Source: Legionella sp. PC1000 (GTDB taxonomy: Bacteria; Pseudomonadota; Gammaproteobacteria; Legionellales; Legionellaceae). From it: 64,000 nt of DNA. The notes under the pieces are model-generated. The model made no database searches. It was not told the origin of the DNA and saw only the letters and a list, made by a program, of their open reading frames with translations. Every line of letters begins with the position of its first letter. Position 1 is the stretch's first letter. Location: the NCBI RefSeq assembly GCF_014109805.1, contig NZ_CP059400.1, positions 2,636,001-2,700,000 of the forward strand, read 5' to 3'. This document shows positions 1 through 9,557 of this stretch, one piece after another. Made by a program: the position numbers and the translations under genes.

Positions 1-2411
1 GTGCCGTAGTTAATTTTGACATCGAACCAGGCCCACAACTACCTATAGATAGAAAAACTCAGGAACCTTTAAGCCAACTTCGTCACTATTGTGCGGATTC
101 CTCACGCCGCTATTTAATTGTGGTCGAAAGTGCCGGACGTCGTGAAGTGTTACTTGATCTGCTTAAACCGAGTGGTATTTCCCCCAAAGTTCATTCTTCA
201 TGGCACGACTTTATTAATGATACTACTCGGATCAACATCAGCACTGGGGCTCTTATTTATGGATGTGAATTAAAACAAAGTCATATTGTAATCATCGTGG
301 AGTCTCAACTATTTGGAGAGCAAAGTACCCCTCAAAGGCGAGGAGTACAAAAAGCGGTTGACCCTGATTTAATTATTCGTGATATGGCTGAACTCCGCGT
401 GGGCGCTCCTGTAGTTCATTTGCAGTTTGGCGTAGGACGTTATCAAGGATTACAACATATAGAATCTAATGGGTTTGCTAGTGAGTTTTTAGTTCTTACT
501 TATGCAGGCGAGGATAAAATTTATGTCCCTGTCACCTCACTCCACCTCATTAGTCGATATACAGGGGTTGATAGTGAACATGCCCCTTTGCATAAACTGG
601 GTTCTGATCAATGGCAAAAAGAAAAGAAAAAAGCTGCCGAAAAAATTCATGATGTAGCAATTGAACTGCTGGATCTTTATGCAAAAAGAGAAGCACAACC
701 TGGATACCAGTATAAAGTAGAGCACGATGAGTATGTTAAATTTGCCAGTGCTTTTCCTTTTACAGAAACTCCGGATCAATTACAAGCCATTGAACAAATA
801 ATAAAAGATATGGAATCCCCAAGACCTATGGATCGTTTAATTTGCGGGGATGTAGGGTTTGGAAAAACTGAAGTAGCCATGCGTGCCGCTTTTGTTGCAG
901 TACAAAGCAACAAGCAAGTCTGTATCCTGGTACCAACAACCCTCCTCGCTGGGCAACATTTTGAATCATTCCGGGACCGATTTGCCGATTTTCCCATCAA
1001 CATTGAATTGCTTTCACGTTTTCGTTCAGGCAAAGAAACTGAAGCGGTGCTCACTGCTTTGAAATCAGGAACTGTTGATATCGTCATAGGAACCCATAAA
1101 TTATTCCAAAGTAACATTGCCTTTAAAAATTTAGGACTTCTCATTATTGATGAAGAGCATCGTTTTGGAGTGAAACAAAAAGAACACATCAAAGGCTTAC
1201 GGACTCATGTTGATATTTTATCGATGACAGCTACTCCAATTCCTAGAACACTGAATATGGCTATGGCGGGTATAAGGGATATTTCTCTAATGACTACACC
1301 CCCAGCCAAACGTCTCGCGATTAAAACATTCTGGCAAGAGAAAAAAGATGCCACTGTGCGTGAAGCCATACTGAGGGAGATTCTTAGAGGGGGGCAAGTT
1401 TTTTTCTTGCATAATAATGTAGAAACAATTGAACAAGTGTGCCAAGATTTGCAAACCCTGGTTCCAGAGGCGAAAATACGCAGTGCGCACGGACAAATGC
1501 GTGAGCGCGAGTTGGAACGGGTAATGTCTGACTTTTACCATCACCGCTTCAATGTACTGGTCTGCACCACGATCATTGAAACCGGTATTGATATTCCCAC
1601 AGCCAATACAATTATTATTGATCGTGCGGATAAATTTGGTTTAGCACAACTGCATCAGTTACGTGGGCGTGTGGGCCGTTCTCATCATCAAGCATATGCT
1701 TACTTGCTGACCCCTAATGAAAAATTATTAACTGCTGATGCCGTCAAACGGCTGGAAGCAATTGTTTCATTAGAGGATCTCGGTGCAGGATTCACTCTGG
1801 CAACACATGATCTGGAAATTCGCGGAGCAGGTGAACTACTAGGTGCTGAACAAAGTGGAAACATGCAGGCAGTCGGATTCAATTTATTTATGGAAATGCT
1901 TGATAAAGCGGTACATGATTTAAAAGCAGGAAGAACACCCGAGTTATCTGCTCCTATGCATCAAGGACCTGAGATAGATTTACGGATCAGTGCCATTATT
2001 CCTGAAGAATACATCCCTGATATTCATAATCGACTGATCATGTACAAACGAATCGCCAATGCAAAAAGTAAAGAACAATTACATGATTTACAAATTGAGT
2101 TGATTGACCGGTTTGGTTTGCTTCCACAACAAGTGAAGCACTTATTCTTGATTACTGAATTAAAATTAAAAGCAGAAAAAATGGGCATTCAAAAAATCAG
2201 TGCCGGTGCACAACAAGGCAAACTGGAATTCAATGAAAATCCTTCGATTGATCCAGGAGTGTTGATTCATTTAATTCAAGTACATGCCAAAAGATACCAA
2301 ATGGACGGCCCCCAACGCTTACGTTTTACCCTAGATAATACTGCATCAGAAGAGCGCATTTTTGAAATCAGCTCTTTGCTTAACCGATTAAATGACGAGA
2401 AAAGTGCGTAG
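1..2411 (+). CDS. mfd: Transcription-repair coupling factor Mfd (5' end outside window)
   Basis: The frame is open from the left edge and ends with TAG at 2409-2411, giving about 800 residues, so roughly the N-terminal third of a usual ~1150-residue Mfd is missing. Mfd is a DNA translocase that removes RNA polymerase stalled at lesions and recruits UvrA. Seen in order: the end of the UvrB-like region, the RNA polymerase interaction domain (VGAPVVHLQFGVGRYQG), a superfamily 2 motor with Walker A (GDVGFGKTE, near 845-875), the DEEH box (IIDEEHRFGVKQ, near 1145), the TATPIPRTL motif and the motif VI arginine finger (QLRGRVGRS, near 1655-1682), and the C-terminal autoinhibitory TRCF domain. No internal lesion is visible. 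The apparent GTG at 120 is an internal codon, not a start. Confidence 0.97.
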   Translation, partial: AVVNFDIEPGPQLPIDRKTQEPLSQLRHYCADSSRRYLIVVESAGRREVLLDLLKPSGISPKVHSSWHDFINDTTRINISTGALIYGCELKQSHIVIIVESQLFGEQSTPQRRGVQKAVDPDLIIRDMAELRVGAPVVHLQFGVGRYQGLQHIESNGFASEFLVLTYAGEDKIYVPVTSLHLISRYTGVDSEHAPLHKLGSDQWQKEKKKAAEKIHDVAIELLDLYAKREAQPGYQYKVEHDEYVKFASAFPFTETPDQLQAIEQIIKDMESPRPMDRLICGDVGFGKTEVAMRAAFVAVQSNKQVCILVPTTLLAGQHFESFRDRFADFPINIELLSRFRSGKETEAVLTALKSGTVDIVIGTHKLFQSNIAFKNLGLLIIDEEHRFGVKQKEHIKGLRTHVDILSMTATPIPRTLNMAMAGIRDISLMTTPPAKRLAIKTFWQEKKDATVREAILREILRGGQVFFLHNNVETIEQVCQDLQTLVPEAKIRSAHGQMRERELERVMSDFYHHRFNVLVCTTIIETGIDIPTANTIIIDRADKFGLAQLHQLRGRVGRSHHQAYAYLLTPNEKLLTADAVKRLEAIVSLEDLGAGFTLATHDLEIRGAGELLGAEQSGNMQAVGFNLFMEMLDKAVHDLKAGRTPELSAPMHQGPEIDLRISAIIPEEYIPDIHNRLIMYKRIANAKSKEQLHDLQIELIDRFGLLPQQVKHLFLITELKLKAEKMGIQKISAGAQQGKLEFNENPSIDPGVLIHLIQVHAKRYQMDGPQRLRFTLDNTASEERIFEISSLLNRLNDEKSA

Positions 2412-2488
2412 AATAAATAGAGAGCAAAAGTAATCCAGGATTTATAGCGCATGATTATCCGAAACCGTGGAGAAGTTTGCTATTTAAC

Positions 2489-2530
2489 TTTCATAGTAGT
2501 AGCATGCTTCGGCAAAATACCACTATGAAA
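2489..2530. terminator. Hairpin downstream of mfd
   Basis: A 9-bp perfect inverted repeat (TTTCATAGT at 2489-2497, ACTATGAAA at 2522-2530) encloses a 24-nt loop about 80 bases after the mfd stop. There is no clear T tract, so termination is only a guess. Confidence 0.3.
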
Positions 2531-2660
2531 TGTATTGTTATTACCATAATTTAGTGCCATGGATTAGGCGTCCCCTGTATTATTTTAGACTGACTTATTC
2601 CAGTGTTCACTAATTTAAAAATTAGCTCACCAAATAATATTACAAGGAGACTAAGAGAAT

Positions 2661-3464
2661 ATGAGATTCAAGGCAATTGCTATAGCAGCACTGTGTATTG
2701 GATTTAATAGTTTAGCCATTGCTGGTGTGATGGGGAGTGTTGCTCCTTCTGCACCAAGATTTTATATTGGTGCTGAAGGCGGAGCTTCTATTTCTTTAAA
2801 CACGCATTTTGCACCCGATCTCGGTGGTAGCGAGCCTCTTCGTGTCGTTGCACCAAGCAACTCCGATTGGAATAACGACTTCGGGATTGGCGGTTTTGGA
2901 GGTGCATTCATCGGCTATCAATATAACCCCAACTTTGCCATCCAGTTTACTTGGGATTACCGAAGTGGCTATGATTATTTTCTTCATGCGAGCTATGCAG
3001 TCATTCCTACTGATCCTAATTTTTATCTGGAAGATCATTTTGAGGCAGATGACATTGACGTCCAAACGTTCCTGTTTGATCTGATTTTAAAGCCCACTGT
3101 AAATTGGGGTGGCTTTGTACCTTATGTTAAAGGCGGGATTGGTTTTGCTTATAACCAAATGGGTAATCTAAGAAACGTACAGCATGTGTTCGGCGGTAAT
3201 CCAGTAACTTATGATATTCGCATTCATGGAGATTCAGTGACTAGCTTTGCTTGGGATGCTGGTGTCGGTGCTGATTACTTTTTTAACGATAAAGTCAGCA
3301 TTGGGCTTGGCTATCGTTTTGTTGATGCGGGTACTTTGCGCACTGAAAATTCATTCTTCGATGTCGTTACTGTTGCTACAGGGGTACTCACACCTTTCGA
3401 AACGAAGCATCTTTTCTTAAACGAATTTGTTGCCTCAGTTGCTTACCATTTTGATTTTGCGTAA
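2661..3464 (+). CDS. Outer membrane beta-barrel protein (OmpA-like transmembrane fold)
   Basis: The 267-residue product starts with a clear Sec signal peptide (MRFKAIAIAALCIGFNSLAIA, cleavage expected just after this). It is followed by Gly/aromatic-rich alternating segments typical of an 8-strand outer membrane barrel: FYIGAEGGASISL at the start, FVPYVKGGIGFAYNQ in the middle, FAWDAGVGADYFFNDKVSIGLGYRFVDAG near the end, and a final strand FVASVAYHFDFA ending in the aromatic that BamA recognises. An AAGGAGA ribosome site lies at 2642-2648, a little far (12 nt) from the ATG. Such porin-like surface proteins are numerous in Legionella. The exact function (adhesion, porin, structural) cannot be read from the sequence. 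The gene stands alone, with 250 bases upstream and 200 downstream free of genes. Confidence 0.85.
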   Translation: MRFKAIAIAALCIGFNSLAIAGVMGSVAPSAPRFYIGAEGGASISLNTHFAPDLGGSEPLRVVAPSNSDWNNDFGIGGFGGAFIGYQYNPNFAIQFTWDYRSGYDYFLHASYAVIPTDPNFYLEDHFEADDIDVQTFLFDLILKPTVNWGGFVPYVKGGIGFAYNQMGNLRNVQHVFGGNPVTYDIRIHGDSVTSFAWDAGVGADYFFNDKVSIGLGYRFVDAGTLRTENSFFDVVTVATGVLTPFETKHLFLNEFVASVAYHFDFA

Positions 3465-3495
3465 ATCATAGTGTTAACCACTAAGCTTTAGACAA

Positions 3496-3563
3496 GGTGC
3501 AAGTGAATGAGGGTGGAGGAGTGTATAAAATAATACATAACTGAAGCCGAGTAAGCTTGCACC
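3496..3563. repeat. Inverted repeat with GGTGCAAG arms
   Basis: GGTGCAAG at 3496-3503 pairs with CTTGCACC at 3556-3563. The 52-nt interior contains a second small palindrome around GTATAAAATAATACATA. It lies between two plus-strand genes and may be a hairpin terminator or a degenerate repetitive element. Confidence 0.4.
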
Positions 3564-3665
3564 ACTAAAAATTTTCGTTGACAGTCTATTTTTATTCATT
3601 AACAATCTAATTCGCTTATATAATTAAATTTCTTTATTTCAATTAATATAGAAGGACCTATTATA

Positions 3666-4103
3666 ATGAAAAATATTTTTTTAAGCTCATTATTGATGCT
3701 TTCCGGCTCCATTGTACTACCTGAAATGGCAATGGCAGACCCTATTGGATATGAAGTCAATGTTTTTTGTCCTATGACTCAAGGCGGTCCAAATGCTGTC
3801 ACTAATTTTGGAAGCTATATTGGTGGCTATGGTATGGAAGATATATTGTCTCAACCACTCCAAGTATATTTTCGTTCGACTGGGTCAGTACAAGATGTTC
3901 CTGCTAACTTAATCAACTATTTTAATGATTCTGTTACGTATAACAGTGCGACTGGAAATATAATTTGTAGTTATCAAAGCAATAATCCGGCCGATCCAAG
4001 ATTTACTGTAACTTATACTATTACTAATGGATTAGGAGGTACTGTACAAGCTCAATCTAACAATTCCATCAGCGTTAGAATTCCTGTTGGTTTAAAGGGT
4101 TAA
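3666..4103 (+). CDS. Small secreted protein of unknown function
   Basis: 145 residues with a strong signal peptide (MKNIFLSSLLMLSGSIVLPEMAMA, then DPIGYEVN). The ribosome site GAAGGA at 3651-3656 sits 9 nt before the ATG. The mature part of about 120 residues contains two Cys (VFCPMTQ and IICSYQS) that could form one disulfide, and is rich in Asn, Ser, Thr and Gly with alternating beta-type segments. I do not recognise a family. It is probably periplasmic or exported, because no lipobox is present. The neighbours (an outer membrane barrel upstream, tldD convergent downstream) give no clue to function. Confidence 0.7.
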   Translation: MKNIFLSSLLMLSGSIVLPEMAMADPIGYEVNVFCPMTQGGPNAVTNFGSYIGGYGMEDILSQPLQVYFRSTGSVQDVPANLINYFNDSVTYNSATGNIICSYQSNNPADPRFTVTYTITNGLGGTVQAQSNNSISVRIPVGLKG

Positions 4104-4136
4104 ATGCAGTAATCCAAAACATGAGTAAGAACATCA

Positions 4137-4177
4137 AATGTAGCCTCAGTAAAGCAAAGTAAAGCTCAGGCTACATT
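4137..4177. terminator. Bidirectional hairpin between convergent genes
   Basis: A perfect 10-bp stem, AATGTAGCCT (4137-4146) with AGGCTACATT (4168-4177), lies between the convergent secreted-protein gene and tldD. The GTAGCC/GGCTAC core is shared with the GTAGCCTGGG repeat family seen elsewhere in this window, so it may be a trimmed copy acting as a terminator. Confidence 0.6.
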
Positions 4178-4192
4178 GTAATGTTTTATTCT

Positions 4193-5635
4193 TTAACTTG
4201 TCCCACCCACGGTTAAAGCATCTATTTTCAAAGTAGGCTGCCCTACTCCAACCGGAACTGATTGCCCCTCTTTTCCACAAACACCGATTCCTCGATCCAA
4301 TCCCAGGTCATTTCCAATCATACTGATTTTTTTCATTACATCGGGCCCATTACCAATGAGTGTTGCTCCTTTGACTGGCGCAGTAATTTTTCCATTTTCA
4401 ATAAGATAAGCTTCGCTGGCTGAGAATACAAATTGACCTGAAGTGATATCTACCTGTCCACCCCCAAAATTGACTGCATACAAACCGCGTTGTACTGAAC
4501 GAATAATTTCTTCAGGATCATGTTGTCCAGCCAACATGTATGTATTAGTCATCCTGGGCATAGGTACATGCGCATAAGATTCGCGGCGACAATTACCTGT
4601 AGATTGCATGCCCATCAATTTGGCATTCAGTTTATCTTGCATGTAATTCACCAAAACTCCGTTATCAATCAACGTAGTGCATTGTGAGGGTGTCCCTTCA
4701 TCATCAATTGTTAAGGAACCACGCCTGTCTTTCAAAGTACCATCATCAACTACTGTAACCCCGGTTGCTGCAACTTGTTGGCCAATACGCCCAGAAAAAG
4801 CAGATAAACCCTTGCGATTAAAATCCCCTTCCAAACCATGCCCTACCGCTTCATGCAATAGAACACCGGGCCAGCCTGGTCCAAGAACAACGGGCATCGT
4901 CCCTGCTGGAGCAGGTTGGGCCTCCAGATTAATCAATGCTTCACGTACTGCTTCACGAGCATAACTTAAGGCATTTTCCTTTTCGTAAAAATAAGAATAA
5001 GGCACCCGGCCGCCGCCACCAGAACGAGCGGACTCCCTTCTTCCATTTTTATCTTCTACGATCACACTGACATTGATGCTCACCAAAGGTCTAACATCAG
5101 CAATCATCTGCCCATTCATCCCAGCTACCATTACAACCTCATAACAGCCACTTAAGGACGCATTAACTTGGGTCACTCGAGGATCAATACTGCGCGCTTC
5201 TTTATCAATTGCTTCTAATAAAGCAATTTTTTCTTGCTTACTCATCCCTTCAATAGGGTTTAAACTTTGATAACGACTTACCGCCGCACCTTTTACCTGG
5301 ATAGATTGAATTGGCTTCGATCCAGTAAGTGCAATAGAACGAGCTGCGTCAGCTGCCCGTAACATTGAGGGCAGTAAAATATCATCACAATAGGCAAAAC
5401 CTGTTTTATCGCCACTGACAGCTCGAATACCTACACCTCTATCTAAAGAATAGCTACCGCTTTTCACTACTGAATCTTCCAAATACCATGATTCATAACT
5501 GCAACTTTGAAAATAAAGATCTGCATCGTCAATATGACGATTCATAATGGTTTTAAATAATTTTTCTATCCCCGTTTCGTCCAGCGCAGCAGGAGCTAAT
5601 AAAATTTTTTTTGCTGTAGTAAGAACCTCTGTCAT
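4193..5635 (-). CDS. tldD: Metalloprotease TldD
   Basis: 480 residues, the normal TldD length. TldD pairs with PmbA (TldE) to form a Zn-dependent protease heterodimer that digests unfolded peptides and, in other bacteria, processes microcin or CcdA. The Zn motif [13 protein letters not shown] is intact, and the conserved C-terminal Gly-rich strands ([43 protein letters not shown]) are present. AAGG upstream of the ATG at 5635 fits a ribosome site. The nitrilase-type amidase gene lies 67 bases upstream on the same strand, the usual gammaproteobacterial nit-tldD arrangement, so the two are probably co-transcribed. The partner pmbA is not in this window. Confidence 0.96.
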   Translation of the reverse strand: MTEVLTTAKKILLAPAALDETGIEKLFKTIMNRHIDDADLYFQSCSYESWYLEDSVVKSGSYSLDRGVGIRAVSGDKTGFAYCDDILLPSMLRAADAARSIALTGSKPIQSIQVKGAAVSRYQSLNPIEGMSKQEKIALLEAIDKEARSIDPRVTQVNASLSGCYEVVMVAGMNGQMIADVRPLVSINVSVIVEDKNGRRESARSGGGGRVPYSYFYEKENALSYAREAVREALINLEAQPAPAGTMPVVLGPGWPGVLLHEAVGHGLEGDFNRKGLSAFSGRIGQQVAATGVTVVDDGTLKDRRGSLTIDDEGTPSQCTTLIDNGVLVNYMQDKLNAKLMGMQSTGNCRRESYAHVPMPRMTNTYMLAGQHDPEEIIRSVQRGLYAVNFGGGQVDITSGQFVFSASEAYLIENGKITAPVKGATLIGNGPDVMKKISMIGNDLGLDRGIGVCGKEGQSVPVGVGQPTLKIDALTVGGTS

Positions 5636-5702
5636 TTAATTACCTTTTAAATAAATAAAATAATATCTGTTAGTTTGATGTATTAAAAAAGTAGTATTCT
5701 AC

Positions 5703-6512
5703 TTATAAGTTTAATACATGATGTTCCAAACAGGGGAAACTTCGGCGTAATTCTTGCTGACCTTGTAAATCAATTTCTGCTATTACCACTCCAGTACCCG
5801 TTTCTTTTTGTGTCAGTACTTTTCCCCAAGGGTCAACAATCATGCTATGACCAAAAGTAGTACGTCCATTTTCATGCTGCCCCCCCTGATTTGCCGCCAA
5901 AACATAACATAGATTTTCAATAGCTCTCGCTCGCAATAATACTTCCCAATGAGCTAAGCCTGTTACAGCCGTAAATGCTGAAGGGACGGTAAACAACTGA
6001 GCCCCTTGCAACATGAGTTGTTGATAAAGTTCTGAGAAACGTAAATCATAACAAACTGTTAATCCTACTTTTCCAACGGGGGTATCTACAAGAGCCAGAT
6101 CATGCCCACACTCAATGGACATCGATTCTTGATATGCTTCTTTTGAGGAAACATACACATCAAACAAATGAATCTTATCATAACGCGCCGCACACTTACC
6201 TTGGGCATCATAAACCAGACAACTGGCGCGTACCTTGGAACCTGTGCTTTTAAGAGGAATAGTTCCGGCGATTACCCATAAGCCTAATTTTTTTGCCAAT
6301 TGACTAATTTTTTGTTGTATTGGACCTACACCATATACTTCCCCAATCTGTAATTTATCTGTTTCCCTAAGTCCCATAAACGCAAAATTTTCAGGTAAAA
6401 GCACAAGATCTGCTTGCTCTTCACGGGCTTGGAGCATTAATTTTTCAACTTGATGTAAGTTATCAGCAACTTCTGCTGAAGAAACCATTTGTATCAAAGC
6501 TGCGCGTGCCAT
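5703..6512 (-). CDS. Carbon-nitrogen hydrolase, probable deaminated glutathione amidase (Nit1-like)
   Basis: 269 residues covering the whole nitrilase fold. The catalytic triad Glu-Lys-Cys is visible in LPENFAF (about residue 42), YDKIHLFDV and VCYDLRFSE. In the Nit1/YbeM branch such enzymes hydrolyse deaminated glutathione, a repair reaction. I assign that branch from the FDVYV and RARAIENLCYVLAANQGG segments and from the position directly upstream of tldD. Substrate is inferred, not shown. No signal peptide, so cytoplasmic. Confidence 0.88.
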   Translation of the reverse strand: MARAALIQMVSSAEVADNLHQVEKLMLQAREEQADLVLLPENFAFMGLRETDKLQIGEVYGVGPIQQKISQLAKKLGLWVIAGTIPLKSTGSKVRASCLVYDAQGKCAARYDKIHLFDVYVSSKEAYQESMSIECGHDLALVDTPVGKVGLTVCYDLRFSELYQQLMLQGAQLFTVPSAFTAVTGLAHWEVLLRARAIENLCYVLAANQGGQHENGRTTFGHSMIVDPWGKVLTQKETGTGVVIAEIDLQGQQELRRSFPCLEHHVLNL

Positions 6513-6614
6513 AATAAATCCTGCAATTTTATGACATCAAAAATGTCGAAATTTTTTGCGTTATCCTGAATGCCAGGTCACTACGGACTCTATTCTAGAA
6601 TTATTTATATACTA

Positions 6615-6628
6615 CTATAGTACTATAG
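6615..6628. promoter_or_regulatory. Perfect 14-bp palindrome in divergent intergenic region
   Basis: CTATAGTACTATAG is exactly self-complementary and lies in the 215-base region between the divergent amidase gene and the Bax inhibitor-type gene, where an operator would be expected. No regulator can be assigned. Chance occurrence in AT-rich DNA cannot be excluded. Confidence 0.3.
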
Positions 6629-6727
6629 AACCTCAAAACAAAAATAATTCCTTTTAAACTTGAAATATAGGAAACTAACCCATAGATATGCTAGACTGAG
6701 AATATAAACATAGAGGAGCTCTAAACA

Positions 6728-7402
6728 ATGAACCGAAATGATGTCACTATACTTACGCGACGTAATGAGTCAGTGCTTGCCAGCAATAAGGTACTGCGTA
6801 ATACCTATCTATTACTGAGCATGACATTTTTGTTCAGTGCATTTATGGCAGTTTTTTCTCTTACGAGCGGTGCGCGTCCCATGAACCCTCTTCTTATGAT
6901 AGTTGGCGTTTATGGCTTAATGTTTTTGACTCAAGCACTCCGAAACAGTGTCTGGGGATTAGTAAGTGTTTTTGCCTTCACCGGATTCCTGGGTTATACC
7001 TTAGGTCCAGTGCTTAACTTCTACATCAGTCACTTTACTAACGGTCCGCAATTAATTGCAACTGCGTTAGGCGGTACTGGTATTATTTTCTTTGCATTAT
7101 CCGGCTATGCGTTAACAACTAAAAAAGATTTCAGCTTCCTGGGTGGATTTCTTTTTGTCGGTATGATGGTTGCTTTATTAGCGATGATAGCAGGAATTTT
7201 TGTTCATATACCTGCACTGCAATTAGCTATTTCAGCTGCGTTTATTCTTATTTCTTCAGGACTAATTCTCATGCAGACAAGTGCAATTATCCATGAAGGT
7301 GAAACGAATTACATCTCGGCTACCGTAGGTCTATTTGTATCAATTTACAACTTGTTCGTCAGCTTGCTTAACATATTAAGTGCGTTTTCAGGGCGCGACT
7401 AG
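6728..7402 (+). CDS. Bax inhibitor-1/YccA family integral membrane protein
   Basis: 224 residues with a hydrophilic N terminus (about 20 residues) and seven hydrophobic segments filling the rest, the pattern of the BI-1/YccA/YbhL family. Conserved family features include the GYALTTKKDFSFLGGFLF loop and a late acidic region (MQTSAIIHEGETNYISATV) before the last helix. In E. coli YccA is a substrate and modulator of FtsH, and BI-1 family members conduct Ca2+. Which role applies here is unknown. The ribosome site GAGGAG (6713-6718) is strong. It is a single-gene unit closed by a good terminator. Confidence 0.92.
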   Translation: MNRNDVTILTRRNESVLASNKVLRNTYLLLSMTFLFSAFMAVFSLTSGARPMNPLLMIVGVYGLMFLTQALRNSVWGLVSVFAFTGFLGYTLGPVLNFYISHFTNGPQLIATALGGTGIIFFALSGYALTTKKDFSFLGGFLFVGMMVALLAMIAGIFVHIPALQLAISAAFILISSGLILMQTSAIIHEGETNYISATVGLFVSIYNLFVSLLNILSAFSGRD

Positions 7403-7420
7403 TATCATTCTCCTCTACCT

Positions 7421-7454
7421 AAATCCCGGTTCATTTTTGCCGGGATTTTTTTTT
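7421..7454 (+). terminator. Rho-independent terminator
   Basis: AAATCCCGG (7421-7429) pairs perfectly with CCGGGATTT (7440-7448) around a 10-nt loop and is followed by an uninterrupted T tract to 7454. It sits 18 bases after the stop of the Bax inhibitor-type gene. Confidence 0.92.
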
Positions 7455-7495
7455 GATAAGCGCATCCTGTATCACCGGGAAAGTCAGCTTTTTCG

Positions 7496-7530
7496 TTCAA
7501 GATGAGCCAAATATGGCTTTCCATCAAAAT
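7496..7530. repeat. Dispersed repeat containing AAGATGAGCCAAATATGGC
   Basis: TTCAAGATGAGCCAAATATGGC here (written as core plus TTC) recurs identically at 42702-42723, and a related AAGCCATATT/AATATGGCTT palindrome lies at 39330-39400. It appears to be one end of a palindromic intergenic element. It occupies the region upstream of the AraC-type gene. Confidence 0.6.
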
Positions 7531-7614
7531 TAGCAAAAATGGTCAAAACATTCTTCCATAAATTCGATAACATGATTTGTGTAAATAAGTTGATGACCTT
7601 AAATTGAGAAAAGC

Positions 7615-8463
7615 ATGAATTATAAGTACCAATTAGAAAAAGTAATTGAGTTTATCGGCAAACATCTTGATGAAAAGCTTGATTTAACTCAATTAAGTCA
7701 TATTGCCTGCTTTTCAAAATACCATTTCCATCGTTTATTTACCGCTTATACAGGGCTATCGTTACAACAATATATTCGTTGGCTTCGTTTAAAACGAGCA
7801 GCCCATCAATTAATTGTTGATAAAGATAAAACCATTATCGAAATTGCAATAAATGCGGGATTTGAATCTCATGAGGCCTTTACACGTGTATTTAAACAAG
7901 CTTGTGGTATGAATCCAAGTGAATTTAGAGTGCACTCAAATTGGAGTTTTTGGGAAAACTCACCGTATTATTTGCCAAAACAAGGTAACATCATCATGAA
8001 TGTATTGATCAGAGAGATACCAGCCAGACGTTTGGCGGTACTAGAACATCGAGGCGCACCTGAAAAAGTGGGTGAAAGTGTCAATAAGTTAATTCATTGG
8101 GCAAAATCTCAATCGATGAACTTAAAACCTAAAGCAGGAGAAGCTTTTGGCTTTGCTTATGACGATCCAAAGACAACTGACCCCGCTGATTTTCGGTTTG
8201 ACTTAGGGATTACCGTCCCAGAGCAAATAAAACTTGAAGGTAATATCATTGAAAAACACCTACCTGCAGGGCGTTATGCTGTAGCAGTTCATAAAGGCTC
8301 ACGCGATACCATTGGGGACGCAGTCTATTGTTTATATCGTGATTGGTTGCCTAATTCAGGCGAACAGTTGGGTGATTTACCCTGTATTTTTTGCTATTAC
8401 AACTTTGACCATGAAGTAGCTGAGACCGAACTGCTTACAGAGTGTTGGTTATTATTAAAATAA
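7615..8463 (+). CDS. AraC-family regulator with GyrI-like effector domain
   Basis: 282 residues. Residues about 1-108 form the AraC DNA-binding domain with two helix-turn-helix units (LDLTQLSHIACFSKYHFHRLF and TIIEIAINAGFESHEAFTRVFKQACGMNPSEFR). From about residue 125 the protein matches the GyrI-like small-molecule binding domain (VLIREIPARRLAVLEHRGAP ... HLPAGRYAVAVHKGS ... two-stranded repeat). This order, HTH first then GyrI-like, is that of Rob/SoxS-like multidrug or toxin sensors. No target gene is adjacent in the same orientation, so the regulon is unknown. The ribosome site is weak (GAGAAAAG). Confidence 0.9.
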   Translation: MNYKYQLEKVIEFIGKHLDEKLDLTQLSHIACFSKYHFHRLFTAYTGLSLQQYIRWLRLKRAAHQLIVDKDKTIIEIAINAGFESHEAFTRVFKQACGMNPSEFRVHSNWSFWENSPYYLPKQGNIIMNVLIREIPARRLAVLEHRGAPEKVGESVNKLIHWAKSQSMNLKPKAGEAFGFAYDDPKTTDPADFRFDLGITVPEQIKLEGNIIEKHLPAGRYAVAVHKGSRDTIGDAVYCLYRDWLPNSGEQLGDLPCIFCYYNFDHEVAETELLTECWLLLK

Positions 8464-8495
8464 CCTTGCATAATATTGGTTTAAAAAAGCTACAT

Positions 8496-8583
8496 GTAGC
8501 CTGGGGGGAGGCGCAAGCCCTAACCCGGGACATCATCGGCAGCAGGGAAAACCTGGGTTACGCCTCGCTTCACCCCAGAGCTA
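8496..8583. repeat. GTAGCCTGGG palindromic repeat, copy 2
   Basis: GTAGCCTGGGG at the left end and CCCCAGAGCTA at the right end form an imperfect long hairpin with inner pairs TAACCCGGG/CCTGGGTTA and GAGGCG/CGCCTC. It lies between the convergent AraC-type gene and korB, where it could serve as a bidirectional terminator. Same family as 51757-51845 and others. Confidence 0.7.
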
Positions 8584-8588
8584 AGAGC

Positions 8589-9557
8589 TTAACTTTGTTG
8601 CCAAGTAGCTTTTGCCCTGAATAGCTCAGGTAAGTCAGGTAGGGCCTTTTTTACCTCTTCAGGTAAAGCAAAAAAATCCCGAGTTTTTTGATAATAAACG
8701 CCCAAAGGAACTGGATATGCAGGAAAAGATAAAGCTGCAAGGCGTATCGCAGCAACAAAATCACTTGGGTTATGATGATAAATACCTTTTTCTTCTGCTG
8801 AAACACTGGTGAATTGCTCTTCTCTAAGGTGCAACGCGTTCTCTTTTTGTGTACCGAAGAGTAAAGGTTGGCCTTCTTCCAATATCACTGTATTCTCAGC
8901 GCGATTACTTTTAAGTGCAAACTCATCAAAGGCGCCGTGGTTAAAAATATTACAATCCTGATAAATTTCTACAAAAGAACAGCCTTGATGTTCTTGCGCT
9001 TTCTTTAATATAGTTGCCAAATGAACGGGATCTTTGTCTACAGCCCGAGCTACAAAACTAGCCCCTGCCGCTAAAGCTAATGTAAGTGGATTCACAGGCT
9101 CATTCGCTACTCCCTTAGGCGATGTTTTTGTTACTTGACCTTTTTGTGAGGTTGGTGAAAATTGTCCTTTAGTTAAACCATATACCTGATTATTAAATAG
9201 CAAAATATTAACATTCACATTACGACGCAAAATATGAATCAGATGATTACCGCCAATGCTTAAAGCATCGCCATCTCCAGTAATTATCCAAACACACAAA
9301 TCCTCACGAAGCGCTTTTAAACCAGTGGCAACTGCAGTAGCTCGACCATGAATGGTATGAAAACCATAAGTATTCATATAATAAGGCAATCGTCCAGCAC
9401 ACCCTATTCCAGAAATAAAAACATGCTGTTCTGGGGGTAACCCTAAATCAGGCAACATTTTTTGTAGTGCCATCAAAATGGCATAATCACCACACCCAGG
9501 GCACCAGCGAACTTCATTAGTATTGGCAAAATCTTCGCGCTTATAATTGTTGTTCAT
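8589..9557 (-). CDS. korB: 2-oxoacid:ferredoxin oxidoreductase, beta subunit
   Basis: 322 residues, thiamine diphosphate-binding half of an oxidoreductase that decarboxylates a 2-oxoacid (probably 2-oxoglutarate) to the acyl-CoA and reduces ferredoxin. Seen: the N-terminal cluster motif WCPGCGDYAIL with a further Cys in GIGCAGRLPYY for one [4Fe-4S], the TPP/Mg site GDGDALSIGGNHLIH, and NNQVYGLTKGQFSPTS. It overlaps the korA stop by 17 bases and is clearly translated from the same message. No separate ferredoxin subunit is seen, which is usual for the two-subunit class. Confidence 0.93.
   Translation of the reverse strand: MNNNYKREDFANTNEVRWCPGCGDYAILMALQKMLPDLGLPPEQHVFISGIGCAGRLPYYMNTYGFHTIHGRATAVATGLKALREDLCVWIITGDGDALSIGGNHLIHILRRNVNVNILLFNNQVYGLTKGQFSPTSQKGQVTKTSPKGVANEPVNPLTLALAAGASFVARAVDKDPVHLATILKKAQEHQGCSFVEIYQDCNIFNHGAFDEFALKSNRAENTVILEEGQPLLFGTQKENALHLREEQFTSVSAEEKGIYHHNPSDFVAAIRLAALSFPAYPVPLGVYYQKTRDFFALPEEVKKALPDLPELFRAKATWQQS

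Noticed and set aside
776..1192. Minus-strand frame of 138 residues within mfd
   Set aside because: Antisense to the conserved Mfd motor domain; no ribosome site, composition typical of a shadow frame.
8442..8624. Plus-strand frame after the AraC-type gene
   Set aside because: It is mostly translation of the palindromic repeat at 8496-8583 and has no ribosome site.
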